DNA of 42,275 bases, from contig JAMOOP010000080.1 in assembly GCA_027065385.1 (NCBI GenBank), positions 1 to 42,275 on the forward strand, read 5' to 3'. Position numbers and translations under genes: made by a program. Below the pieces are notes generated by a model. That model worked only from the letters and a program-made list of their open reading frames with translations. It did not search any database and was not told where the DNA came from. Below are positions 34,811-42,275 of the stretch, in pieces (position 1 is the first letter of the stretch; each line of letters begins with the position of its first letter). This stretch comes from Campylobacteraceae bacterium (GTDB taxonomy: Bacteria > Campylobacterota > Campylobacteria > Campylobacterales > Sulfurovaceae).

Positions 34811-35959
34811 TTATTTTACTAATTTCTTTAAAGCAACTTCTTTACTAATCACTTTTACCTCATTTTTACTTATATAATAACCATCACAAGTGATAAACCA
34901 GTTTGGATTGGCCATACTTTTATAAGGTATTATATAGTTTTTAAATACAGTTCTTTTAATTCTATACTTATAAGATGCACCACTTCGTAAATGTACATTA
35001 TTTACCATAGCTATTAAATAGTTATCACTATCTTTACAATCTAAATCTATTTTAATAGTTTTATTTTTCATTACAGTAGCTTGTTTATCATCACCATAAT
35101 AGATAGTTGCTTTTACATTTTTAAAAGTCTCTTTTGGTGTATACAATCTTGGTTTATAAACTCTATTACTTTTTTGAGTATTGATTTTAGAAACTACAGT
35201 TTCTTCCACTTCCTCTTCAACAATTTTAACTTCCTCTTTTATGAGATGTGTTTTAACTATCCATAATTGATTACCTCTATTATAATCATCTATTAAAGAG
35301 AGTAAGACTTTTCCCTTTATATCTATTAACATATCATCAGCTTTTTTATTTATAACTTGTTTAACCTTTTTTTTCTTCACAGTTTTTATAATTGTTTTTT
35401 TATTGATTGATTTAGCACTCTCTTTACCATCTGATAAAAAACCAAGAACTTTAATTTGACTTGCTACATATTGAACTGCATTTGGAGATTTTGTAAACTT
35501 TGTTTCTACTGCTGGATAGACCGAGATTATATCAATAATATCACCCTTCTTAATAGAATAGTTAGGATTTTTAAACATCTTAAATGAAATATTATAACTA
35601 TTATATTTGAACTTTTCGACTACTGAAGTGTTATCCTCATCAAATTTACCTCTAATCTTTTCTTTACGAAACATATCATTTTTATAAAAATTTTCTTTAA
35701 CATATTTTCCAATAATCTCTTTAGCTATTAATGGAGTTGTTAATATGAATTTTTTAGCAATAGTTACTTTTTTAAGATGTGATTTTTGTATTTTTGTATT
35801 TTTTTTAATATTTTTTGATGCAACATAAACAACTTTTAACTGATTGTTTTTAACTAAACTATTTTGATTCAAATAATAAAAATAATAAGCTGCACCAAGT
35901 GCAGATAATAATAAGGAAACCAAAACTAATATAATAACAATCTGTTTATTGAACTTCAT
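34811..35959 (-). CDS. cpaB: Flp pilus assembly protein CpaB/RcpC (SAF domain)
   Basis: 382 residues. A membrane helix (8-28) is followed by a SAF domain (about 42-110: VVYVASKNIKKNTKIQKSHL, IIGKYV) and an RcpC/CpaB domain with KKGDIIDIISVYP. Residues 190-275 form a Lys- and Glu-rich insert (KKKKVKQVINKK, then VKIVEEEVEETVV). Its C-terminal part is unusual and may bind peptidoglycan or the secretin. It works in the periplasm with RcpA. Confidence 0.85.
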   Translation of the reverse strand: MKFNKQIVIILVLVSLLLSALGAAYYFYYLNQNSLVKNNQLKVVYVASKNIKKNTKIQKSHLKKVTIAKKFILTTPLIAKEIIGKYVKENFYKNDMFRKEKIRGKFDEDNTSVVEKFKYNSYNISFKMFKNPNYSIKKGDIIDIISVYPAVETKFTKSPNAVQYVASQIKVLGFLSDGKESAKSINKKTIIKTVKKKKVKQVINKKADDMLIDIKGKVLLSLIDDYNRGNQLWIVKTHLIKEEVKIVEEEVEETVVSKINTQKSNRVYKPRLYTPKETFKNVKATIYYGDDKQATVMKNKTIKIDLDCKDSDNYLIAMVNNVHLRSGASYKYRIKRTVFKNYIIPYKSMANPNWFITCDGYYISKNEVKVISKEVALKKLVK

Positions 35960-35977
35960 TTATAACCTTTTTTTTCT

Positions 35978-36811
35978 TTAGAATCCAGTGGCAATTGTTC
36001 CTGCTCTCATAGGGAAAACTACAAATGCACCAACAGCTGGTAAAATAAATAAAAATATTACTATCATTAAATACATATTAAGTGTACTAACTTTACCCTT
36101 AATTTGATAAAACTTGTCTTGTCTCATCTCCTCAGATTGTGTCATAAAAATATTTTTAACACCTATTCCTGTTTCTTCACTTAAAATTAAAAAATCTACT
36201 ATTTTTCCCATAGCTTCACTATCAACTCTATTTTTAAGGTTTTGATATGCTTGTTTTGTACTATAATTTGTCATCTCATATTCAAGAATAGCTATCTCTT
36301 TGAGTAGTTCATCATCTATGATATTTTTTGCTTTGATAGATACAGTAAAAAAAGCATTTTTTAAACTTCCACCCGCTTCTAAAATAACATTTACTAAATC
36401 TAAAAAAGTACCTAAGTCTTTATCTATTTTTTCTACACGTTCAGCTTTTGCAATCTCTATATATATCTGTCCACCAAAGATTAAGAGTATAATACCAACG
36501 ACTACACCCATTACACCAATGGTCATAGAAAATAAAAGAGGAAATGCAACCATTACAATAATTCCGATAAGAGCAAATACTAATCTCGCTTCTGTATATT
36601 CTTTGAGTGTAATACCTGCTTGTATTAATTTAAATGTTAAACTTGTTGAATCATCTGCTTTTTTTATTTTTTGATGGTTTATAATACTTACAATATCTAA
36701 TTTAGACAATAAAATAATATTTCTTTTTCGTTTTTGGTGTTTTATTAAAACTAAAATACCAATTATAGATAATATTACAATAGCTGGTCCAAATAAAATA
36801 AGATATATCAT
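35978..36811 (-). CDS. tadC: Tad inner-membrane platform protein TadC
   Basis: 277 residues. It has an N-terminal helix, a helix pair near 80-115 (FPLLFSMTIGVMGVVVGIIL), a cytoplasmic T2SSF domain with FLDLVNVILEAGGSLKNAF, and a C-terminal helix. This is the TadC half of the TadB/TadC platform that works with the TadA ATPase. It starts 3 nt after tadB. Confidence 0.9.
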   Translation of the reverse strand: MIYLILFGPAIVILSIIGILVLIKHQKRKRNIILLSKLDIVSIINHQKIKKADDSTSLTFKLIQAGITLKEYTEARLVFALIGIIVMVAFPLLFSMTIGVMGVVVGIILLIFGGQIYIEIAKAERVEKIDKDLGTFLDLVNVILEAGGSLKNAFFTVSIKAKNIIDDELLKEIAILEYEMTNYSTKQAYQNLKNRVDSEAMGKIVDFLILSEETGIGVKNIFMTQSEEMRQDKFYQIKGKVSTLNMYLMIVIFLFILPAVGAFVVFPMRAGTIATGF

Positions 36812-36814
36812 CAG

Positions 36815-37768
36815 TTAAGCCTTTATTTTTGTCATCATATTATTGATAAATAATCCAAAAGAGACCCAAATAACAATAAAAAACATCTGTAATTTACCCT
36901 CACTTGAACCAAAAAAGTGTTCATCTAAAGCACCTTTAAAAACATTATCCATCATCATATACATACCAACAGTTAAGCCTATAATCATATAGGTCCCTAT
37001 TTTAATCTCTTTTGTTGAAGATACTATCTCCTGTTTAATAGTTCCTTGATCATGTAATGTTTTTCGTAATGTTTCTAAAGTATTTGAAAATTTTCCACCA
37101 GATTGACGTCCTATTGATATTACAAGATAAAATATTCTTAACTCTTTAGATTCTACTAGTTTAAATATTTTTTCAAAAACTTTATCTTCCCCTATTATAT
37201 CTTTCTCTTTAATATATAAGCCAAAAACATCTCTTGTAAATTTAGATTTACTTGTTAAAATAGATTTTTTAAACGCCTGTTCAAAACCAACACCACTTTT
37301 CATCATACTTGTAACTTTATCTATAATAGATTTTAGTCCAAAATTAAATTCCTCTTGTCTATTCGCAATTATTTTACTTAATACAAGGTATGGAAACAAT
37401 GCAAATATAAATATTGATATTATAGACGCGATTAATGAATTCATAACTATAAAGAGAAATAGACCCACTAAAATACCAAAAGCGATAGATATTACTATGA
37501 AAATATATTCTGCATAGATACTAGTAAATCCACCATAATTTAATTTTTGTTGTAAAAAACTTATCTCGTTTTTATCTTTTTTATCTTTCTTTGTTTTTTT
37601 CTTTTTTATCTCTATAATCTTATCAGCATCATCAGATAACACCTCTATCATTTTACGTCTTCTGATTGTATCTTCATAAAACTGAAAAAGTGTGTATGAT
37701 AATAGGACAACAATAAATGGTATTATTATTATAAAAAGTAGGATTTTATCTTCATAGTTTATATCCAT
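36815..37768 (-). CDS. tadB: Tad inner-membrane platform protein TadB
   Basis: 317 residues. It has an N-terminal helix, a basic Lys-rich loop (50-65), paired helices near 85-130, a T2SSF domain with MMKSGVGFEQAFKKSI and SIGRQSGGKFSNTLETL, and helices at the C-terminus. AAGG lies 6 nt before the ATG. The usual direct junction with tadA is broken here by 487 bp containing small ORFs and regulatory elements. Confidence 0.9.
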   Translation of the reverse strand: MDINYEDKILLFIIIIPFIVVLLSYTLFQFYEDTIRRRKMIEVLSDDADKIIEIKKKKTKKDKKDKNEISFLQQKLNYGGFTSIYAEYIFIVISIAFGILVGLFLFIVMNSLIASIISIFIFALFPYLVLSKIIANRQEEFNFGLKSIIDKVTSMMKSGVGFEQAFKKSILTSKSKFTRDVFGLYIKEKDIIGEDKVFEKIFKLVESKELRIFYLVISIGRQSGGKFSNTLETLRKTLHDQGTIKQEIVSSTKEIKIGTYMIIGLTVGMYMMMDNVFKGALDEHFFGSSEGKLQMFFIVIWVSFGLFINNMMTKIKA

Positions 37769-37880
37769 TTTTTACCTTGTTTATTTTTGGAATATCGAAT
37801 AAGTTTGAGGTTTCGAACATCCCCATCAAAAATGATAGAGACGAACAAAATAGTATATAAAATTTCAACACCATTCCCAT
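37752..37880 (-). CDS. Possible small hydrophobic ORF upstream of tadB (42 aa)
   Basis: ATG at 37880 (or 37874) gives MGMVLKFYILFCSSLSFLMG and a short polar tail, ending in a TGA that overlaps the tadB start region by 17 nt. It looks like a signal peptide, but there is no convincing Shine-Dalgarno and its start lies in a hairpin (37872-37895). It may be chance or a leader ORF. Confidence 0.25.
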   Translation of the reverse strand: MGMVLKFYILFCSSLSFLMGMFETSNLFDIPKINKVKNGYKL

Positions 37881-37895
37881 AAAAATATGGAAATG
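37872..37895 (-). promoter_or_regulatory. Stem-loop just downstream of the 30-aa peptide gene
   Basis: On the minus strand CATTTCCATA pairs with TATGGGAATG around a T4 loop: 10 pairs including one G-U. On the plus strand the same pair is a C-A mismatch, so the fold favours minus-strand RNA. It lies 22 nt after the 30-residue ORF and could be its 3' stem. Confidence 0.5.
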
Positions 37896-37916
37896 AGATC
37901 AAAAAGTGCAAACTTT

Positions 37917-38009
37917 CTAAGAGTTTACATATCTCAGGATATTGACAATTAAATTAATAACTGATACAATAGTCCCAAGAAGTTTGATGAGTTTCTTAAA
38001 CTTTGTCAT
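37917..38009 (-). CDS. Small hydrophobic basic peptide (30 aa), candidate type I toxin
   Basis: The frame runs from ATG 38009, or the adjacent ATG 38012, to TAG at 37917-37919. GGAGG at 38016-38020 lies 6 nt before ATG 38009, one of the best Shine-Dalgarno sequences in the window. The peptide begins MTKFKKLIKLLGTIVSVINL and ends in LRYVNS: a basic start, one hydrophobic amphipathic helix, no Cys. Size and character resemble type I toxins such as TisB and the AapA peptides, without clear identity. A structured leader lies upstream, an SD-side complementary segment (37911-37917) lies just after the stop, and a near-consensus promoter faces the gene from the other strand. Toxicity is inference. 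Confidence 0.6.
   Translation of the reverse strand: MTKFKKLIKLLGTIVSVINLIVNILRYVNS
37942..37970 (+). promoter_or_regulatory. Near-consensus sigma-70 promoter antisense to the 30-aa peptide gene
   Basis: TTGACA (37942-37947), a 17-bp spacer and TACAAT (37965-37970) on the plus strand. Start expected near 37977. A perfect -35 is rare in Campylobacterota, whose promoters mostly lack one. It lies in the 3' half of the peptide gene and reads against it, with no plus-strand gene downstream. Confidence 0.7.
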
Positions 38010-38085
38010 CATTAACCTCCGAAAGTTGGTTTTGTGGTTCGGACGAGTGCTGATACACCCTCCCACTGCAAACTTCTTATTTATT
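37977..38085 (+). ncRNA. Predicted antisense RNA against the 30-aa peptide mRNA
   Basis: Inferred from the promoter at 37942-37970. The RNA would cover the peptide start codon, Shine-Dalgarno and structured leader. It could end near 38080, where the leader's inverted repeat is followed on the plus strand by TTATTTATTT. The ends are estimates. A 5' stem (AAGTTT 37980-37985 with AAACTT 37998-38003) is possible. Confidence 0.4.
38021..38076 (-). promoter_or_regulatory. GC-rich structured leader upstream of the 30-aa peptide gene
   Basis: This is GC-rich DNA in an AT-rich window. On the minus strand GGAGGGTG pairs with CACTC-G-TCC around TATCAG; outside it GTG pairs with CAC, and GAAGTTTG pairs with CAACTTTC with one mismatch. 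The Shine-Dalgarno follows directly. Two positions that are A-C mismatches on the plus strand are G-U pairs on the minus strand, which suggests that selection acts on the minus-strand RNA, that is, the peptide mRNA leader. Confidence 0.55.
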
Positions 38086-38204
38086 TACTTACTAAATAAA
38101 TCTTTCATATTTTGTATATGGTTTTCTTGTTGAAAAAGATAAACAACTATTGCAAACGAACTTACTACCATTAACAATTCCCAAGTTTTTTCAAATTCTA
38201 GCAT
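38085..38204 (-). CDS. Small single-helix membrane protein (39 aa) between tadA and tadB
   Basis: ATG 38204 to TAA 38085, with AAAGGAG 7 nt upstream, so translation is likely. The product begins MLEFEKTWELLMVVSSFAIV and has one membrane helix (about 10-24) and a polar tail. It is too short and lacks the Gly-x-x-x-x-Glu-Tyr signature of a Flp pilin, though its position in the Tad locus invites that thought. It could instead belong to the toxin-like cassette downstream. No family recognised. Confidence 0.6.
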   Translation of the reverse strand: MLEFEKTWELLMVVSSFAIVVYLFQQENHIQNMKDLFSK

Positions 38205-38255
38205 TTTTTCTCCTTTATATTTTTATACTTCTATTTTAGCATTTTTTCATAAACT

Positions 38256-39854
38256 TTAACTCTCTTTCTGAATATCTTGAAAGTGTGGCCATTTATGAAA
38301 GAGTTGAGAGTCTTTATGTATAAACTCTTCTAAATGCTCATCTTTCCAACCACACATTTTAGATGGTAAATCTTTTCTTAATTCATCTACTAACATCTGT
38401 CTTGTAAATTCAAAATCTGGATTGAAAATTCTATTGTCTATATCAACACCAAACATATTCATCTGTTCTATTGTTCTACTAGGACTTGCTAAAACTTCAA
38501 AGGAACCTTTTGTTTTTTTCATATCAGTTGTATCTCTTTCAAATTTAAAAATATGATTTAAAGAGATAACACCATTATCTTCCATTCTTTTTTCAACTTC
38601 AGATATTGTTATTAACTTTCTACTACCATCAGGAAATCTTACAAGCTGAACAATGACATCAATAGCCGATACAATTTGTGAACGAATAAATCCTATACTT
38701 GCAGTAGGTCGAGCTTCAAGGTACATATTTTCAACACGTACAAGAGCTTCTTTAGTATTATCGGCATGAACTGTTGTCATTGAACCAGGATGCCCTGTAT
38801 TCATAGCGTTTAACATAACAACTATTTCAGGACCTCTACACTCCCCTACAATAATTCTTCTTGGACTTGAACGTAGTGCTGAACGCAACAGATGGTCAAG
38901 TGAAACAGCTCCTTTTCCCTCTTCATTAGCCATTCTTGCTTCATAAGAACGTACTAAGTGACATGGCATCTGTGGTTGCATCTCTTTTGTATCTTCTATA
39001 ACCATTAACTGTTCACTATCTTCTATAAATCTTGTAATGGCATTTAAAAAAGTTGTTTTACCACTTGATGTACCACCTGAAACGATAATATTACATTTTC
39101 CTTTTGAGAGTTTTATTAAGTAATAAGCCATCTTATAATCCATCTGTCCAGACTCTATAAGCATCTCGAGTAATAGAGGTAAATCATTAAATTTTCTTAT
39201 AGTTATACAACTTCCATTATTAGCAGCTATTGGTGGTATTTGAACTTCGACTCTTGAACCATCATTGAGTTTACTTGATATAATTGGATGCGCTTCATCA
39301 ATTTTTCTATTGTTCTGGGCTAACATTTTATCTATTACTTTTCTAAGTTCCTCTTCACTTCTAAACTTCATTGGAGTCTCTAATGTTTTACCATTAAAAA
39401 TAATATCTACATAATCTTTTGTATTGACAATAACATCATTGAGACCATCTCTTGCTATTTCAAAAAGAGTAGTGATAACTCCTAAACCTATAATATTATT
39501 AGTAATATATTGTTTAATATCTTCTAATACAGCCTTACTTAGTTGTGCAGTTTCTGGATAGGCTAATATAAACTCAGGTAATACATCATCAAGACTTTCT
39601 TTTGTTATTTTTTTGTCTGATTTTAAATTAAGGAGAAAACTATCATTAATTTTAATCGCAATATCCATTAAGTTATCATCTAAATAAAGTTCTGGAAATT
39701 TTAATAGACTATTATGTGTCTTTTTTTGTACTTTTTTAATTTTGGTTTGATTTATCTCTATAGAAGCTTTTTTTTCCTCTTTTATCTGTTCCGTATCTTC
39801 TAAAAGTTCTATTTTTTGCTCTTCATCATCTATAATATCTCTTAATCTTCTCAT
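38256..39854 (-). CDS. tadA: Tad pilus ATPase TadA/CpaF
   Basis: 532 residues. After an acidic and basic N-terminal extension (1-50) come the N-domain with GLNDVIVN and the secretion-ATPase core: Walker A GGTSSGKT (260-267), the Asp-box IEDTKEMQ, Walker B region RIIVGECRGPE (334-343) and the His-box GHPGSMTTVHA (354-364). It powers Flp pilus assembly and retraction together with TadB and TadC. It starts 9 nt after tadZ. Confidence 0.95.
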   Translation of the reverse strand: MRRLRDIIDDEEQKIELLEDTEQIKEEKKASIEINQTKIKKVQKKTHNSLLKFPELYLDDNLMDIAIKINDSFLLNLKSDKKITKESLDDVLPEFILAYPETAQLSKAVLEDIKQYITNNIIGLGVITTLFEIARDGLNDVIVNTKDYVDIIFNGKTLETPMKFRSEEELRKVIDKMLAQNNRKIDEAHPIISSKLNDGSRVEVQIPPIAANNGSCITIRKFNDLPLLLEMLIESGQMDYKMAYYLIKLSKGKCNIIVSGGTSSGKTTFLNAITRFIEDSEQLMVIEDTKEMQPQMPCHLVRSYEARMANEEGKGAVSLDHLLRSALRSSPRRIIVGECRGPEIVVMLNAMNTGHPGSMTTVHADNTKEALVRVENMYLEARPTASIGFIRSQIVSAIDVIVQLVRFPDGSRKLITISEVEKRMEDNGVISLNHIFKFERDTTDMKKTKGSFEVLASPSRTIEQMNMFGVDIDNRIFNPDFEFTRQMLVDELRKDLPSKMCGWKDEHLEEFIHKDSQLFHKWPHFQDIQKES

Positions 39855-39863
39855 AATCTACCT

Positions 39864-41453
39864 TTATTTAAAAAAATTGAACCAAGAAGATTTGTTGTTA
39901 TTTAACTGAATATCTTCTTTGAAAAAATTTCTATCTAGTAATATTTCTTCTAGTTTTTTTACAAAAATAGATTTTGGATATGTCTCTGTCGCTAGTTCAC
40001 AATAGTTCCAACAATGACCTAAAGTTGCATAATCATTAGGAATTTTAAAATCAAAATTCAAATTATCTTCATTTGTAGTATTCAAGATAGAGGAAACATC
40101 TGCAACAGAGATAGCATTTGCTGAGTCATACCTATTAACTAAAAATGTTAATTTTTCTTTTAAACCAGCTCGTCTCATTAAGGAGAAAAAAGTTTTTAAT
40201 TTTGATATATGAGGTAGGGACATCTCTGTTAAAATCCATAATTCATTTGATATATCATATATCGTACTATTGAGGGCTGATGCAGTAGCTTCACCAGTAT
40301 CTATTATAATAAAATTAAATTTTTCACTTATTCTTGATATATATTCTAAAAATTTTTCGATAAATACATCTTGTTCTAAAAAATCACTATCTATATGTTT
40401 TTGAATTCCATTAATTGAGTAAAAGTTTTCTCTAATACGTACTAGACCATGTTCAAGATTGAGTTCTATATCGTATTGGTCACTATTTACTAAGTCAATA
40501 ATTGTTTTACTTGGTAACGGATTTTGTTCTAAAAAAAGATTGCTAATCGCCTTTGTTGATGATAAATCAATATATAAAATATTTTTATCAGAATTCTTTT
40601 TTGCTAGAATATTTGCCATATTCATAGATATAGTTGTCGTACCAACACCACCTGAAATTCCTGCAACAGCTATAATTTTATTTTTATTGATATATTTATT
40701 CTGAACTTGATGCATCAACTCTTCAATAATATTTTTTAACTGTTCAGGTAAAAATTCATCTTTTGATAGATAGTTATATACATTGAGATGTCCACAAAAT
40801 AGGGATAGGTTGTAATCACTAGGTCCTATTACTATTAAAAATTCATTTAAACCTTCTAAAATATTTTTATCTATATCTAAAATAGATTCATCGTTCACTG
40901 TATATATTATAATACTTTTTTTTGTTTTCTCTTTTAACTGATTTATAATAGATGATATTGTCTCTTTAATATAGATATTAGCATTTAATAAAATATTTAA
41001 ACTTTTAGAAATTTTATCTGCAAAACCATTACTAAATTTATCACTAATAATAAATATATCTAATTTTGATTCTTGAGATAAGAGTTCAGACTGTAACTTA
41101 AATCGTTTATTCAAAAGTTCAACTGTTTTTTTAAAAAGATCTTTGATAACCTCTGATGTTCCCGGAAAATTATCAAAAGCTATCATTCCATAGATAGTGT
41201 CATCTTCCTCTAATACAACTGTAATATCATTTTTATATACATCATTACTCTCTATCTCTTTAATAAAATTTTCATCTTTATTAACACTAAAATTATAAAT
41301 AAAGTTATTGAGTTCATAGTTATATTCAAAAAATGATAATTCAGTTACATCAGAAAATAGTATATAGAACTTTAATACTTCAATTAAATTCTCATTTCTT
41401 ATATCTAACTCTTTTTTTTCAGCTATTTTTATCTGATATGTATCAAGTGTCAT
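39864..41453 (-). CDS. tadZ: TadZ/CpaE-like ParA-family pilus localisation protein
   Basis: 529 residues. A receiver-like N-terminal half lacks clear phosphorylation residues. A MinD/ParA ATPase half follows, with the deviant P-loop AGISGGVGTTTISMNMA, in which the usual Lys residues are replaced, as is common in TadZ/CpaE. Further motifs are NILYIDLS, FNFIIIDTGEA and FLVNRYDS. It would mark the pole for pilus assembly. It lies upstream of tadA in the same operon. Confidence 0.85.
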   Translation of the reverse strand: MTLDTYQIKIAEKKELDIRNENLIEVLKFYILFSDVTELSFFEYNYELNNFIYNFSVNKDENFIKEIESNDVYKNDITVVLEEDDTIYGMIAFDNFPGTSEVIKDLFKKTVELLNKRFKLQSELLSQESKLDIFIISDKFSNGFADKISKSLNILLNANIYIKETISSIINQLKEKTKKSIIIYTVNDESILDIDKNILEGLNEFLIVIGPSDYNLSLFCGHLNVYNYLSKDEFLPEQLKNIIEELMHQVQNKYINKNKIIAVAGISGGVGTTTISMNMANILAKKNSDKNILYIDLSSTKAISNLFLEQNPLPSKTIIDLVNSDQYDIELNLEHGLVRIRENFYSINGIQKHIDSDFLEQDVFIEKFLEYISRISEKFNFIIIDTGEATASALNSTIYDISNELWILTEMSLPHISKLKTFFSLMRRAGLKEKLTFLVNRYDSANAISVADVSSILNTTNEDNLNFDFKIPNDYATLGHCWNYCELATETYPKSIFVKKLEEILLDRNFFKEDIQLNNNKSSWFNFFK

Positions 41454-41461
41454 TTTGTATC

Positions 41462-42275
41462 CTAATACTCTAATATAACTTTATCATTATTCAGAACTTC
41501 AAAATTTATTCTAAAAAGTTCATTCTTATTACACGAAGAAACTGTTGTTGCCCACATCATATCTGTAAAAATATCACCTGTTAAATCATTCATCATATCT
41601 ATAAATACACACATTAAAGACATAGGGAAAGGCATACACATTCCCATAAAAGCACAACAACTAGCACAAAATACAGCATTCATTTTAATAGGTAAAAGTT
41701 TTTTTACTATAGGTGCATCAGCAGTACTACCACAATCTAAAACTGCGATACTCATCTCTTTACCTGGAAATCCACTTATTCCAAATGATTGAGAGAGTTG
41801 TTTTACATCATTTGCTATATCTTTTGCTAACACGGTTGAAATAGAGACAATATCATTATTCATATCAAAATAACTATCTTTATCTTTCATAACATCATCA
41901 ACTAAATTTTTAAAATGCGCAAAGGATGATTGACCACCACTAGGGTCATATAAAGCGAAAAACCCTATATTATCACTATCATCATATAAATCATAAGCTT
42001 TTAATAGAAAATTATATTCAGTTCCAGACTCTAACTCTTGAGTACATCCATTAACAGCTATCGGTACAAAATTATTTACTATCTCTAAATCTTTAGCTAT
42101 GATATTTGCTTTTGCCGAAATATTTGTAAAATTAATACTATCAAAATTCAATAATCTAAACCAAAAGAACTCTTCATTATATTGGGCAATAGTTGCAATT
42201 ACATTTTGTGGTTCACTCTCAAAATCCCATACAAATTCAATACTATCTTTAACTTCATTTCCTAAAGGTATCTGC
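41462..42275 (-). CDS. TadG-like pilus protein, 5' end outside the window
   Basis: At least 271 residues; the frame stays open to the right edge (the last codons read toward QIPLGNEVKD), so the true start is beyond 42275. The segment AKANIIAKDLEIVNNFVPIAV followed by a Gly-rich FALYDPSGG stretch resembles the middle of TadG-like proteins (Flp pilus assembly, often with a vWA part). A Cys-rich hydrophobic run (VFCASCCAFMGMCMPFPM) is odd. It ends 8 nt before tadZ in the same operon. Confidence 0.65.
   Translation of the reverse strand, partial: QIPLGNEVKDSIEFVWDFESEPQNVIATIAQYNEEFFWFRLLNFDSINFTNISAKANIIAKDLEIVNNFVPIAVNGCTQELESGTEYNFLLKAYDLYDDSDNIGFFALYDPSGGQSSFAHFKNLVDDVMKDKDSYFDMNNDIVSISTVLAKDIANDVKQLSQSFGISGFPGKEMSIAVLDCGSTADAPIVKKLLPIKMNAVFCASCCAFMGMCMPFPMSLMCVFIDMMNDLTGDIFTDMMWATTVSSCNKNELFRINFEVLNNDKVILEY

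Noticed and set aside
37942-38133. Plus-strand 63-aa frame starting with TTG at 37942
   Set aside because: Its start codon is the -35 hexamer of the antisense promoter, so it could not be translated from that promoter, and no Shine-Dalgarno is present.

Overview
The window is AT-rich chromosomal DNA (about 30% G+C by eye) from a member of the Campylobacterota (former Epsilonproteobacteria), probably a free-living Sulfurimonas/Arcobacter-like lineage. The best pointers are a Wolinella-type di-haem fumarate reductase (frdC-frdA-frdB order, FAD-linking His43 in FrdA, four haem ligands in FrdC at a constant offset from the Wolinella positions), an rsmH-ftsL pair, a hybrid cluster protein next to a Crp/Fnr regulator, and codon use dominated by A and T. 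I cannot name the genus from sequence alone.

Layout. 1-4640: an envelope-lipid operon (GDPD-like protein, LTA-synthase/sulfatase-type transferase, MsbA-like ABC exporter). 4699-4878: tRNA-Met and tRNA-Asn. 5013-7534: a nitrosative-stress block with a 57-residue protein, a Crp/Fnr regulator lacking an ordinary start codon, a TTAAC-N4-GTTAA box, hcp, and a lysine-rich 74-residue protein. 7539-11911 (minus): rsmH, an FtsL-like protein and an RND pump. 12098-13948: a membrane-anchored REC-HPt protein and an unknown protein. 14061-20433 (minus): a second RND pump, polA and a haem-binding-domain protein. 20549-30464 (minus): the fumarate reductase operon with gdhA at its end. 30575-33056: a diguanylate cyclase, a coiled-coil protein, a rhodanese and a 38-residue membrane peptide. 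33141-42275 (minus): a Tad (tight adherence) pilus locus that runs off the right edge.

Two parts stand out. First, the frd operon has been invaded: an Rpn/PD-(D/E)XK gene sits between frdC and frdA, and a PD-(D/E)XK-like gene, a single-chain restriction-modification enzyme and a deletion derivative of that PD-(D/E)XK-like gene sit between frdA and frdB. All keep the operon's orientation and tight spacing, including ATGA stop/start overlaps at both outer frdA/frdB boundaries. Nuclease and restriction genes therefore ride inside a core respiratory operon.

Second, the 487-bp gap between tadA and tadB is not empty. It holds a 30-residue hydrophobic basic peptide gene on the minus strand with a strong Shine-Dalgarno, a GC-rich structured leader whose folding fits the minus strand better than the plus strand, and a segment just after the stop codon that is complementary to the segment next to the Shine-Dalgarno. 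A near-consensus promoter (TTGACA, 17 bp, TACAAT) on the opposite strand points back across the gene. Together these look like an undescribed type I toxin-antitoxin module of the Hok/AapA kind. This is inference from sequence and needs RNA evidence.

Stretches over about 300 bases without a conventional gene: only 37769-38255, described above. No CRISPR array, rRNA, insertion sequence or replication origin was seen.
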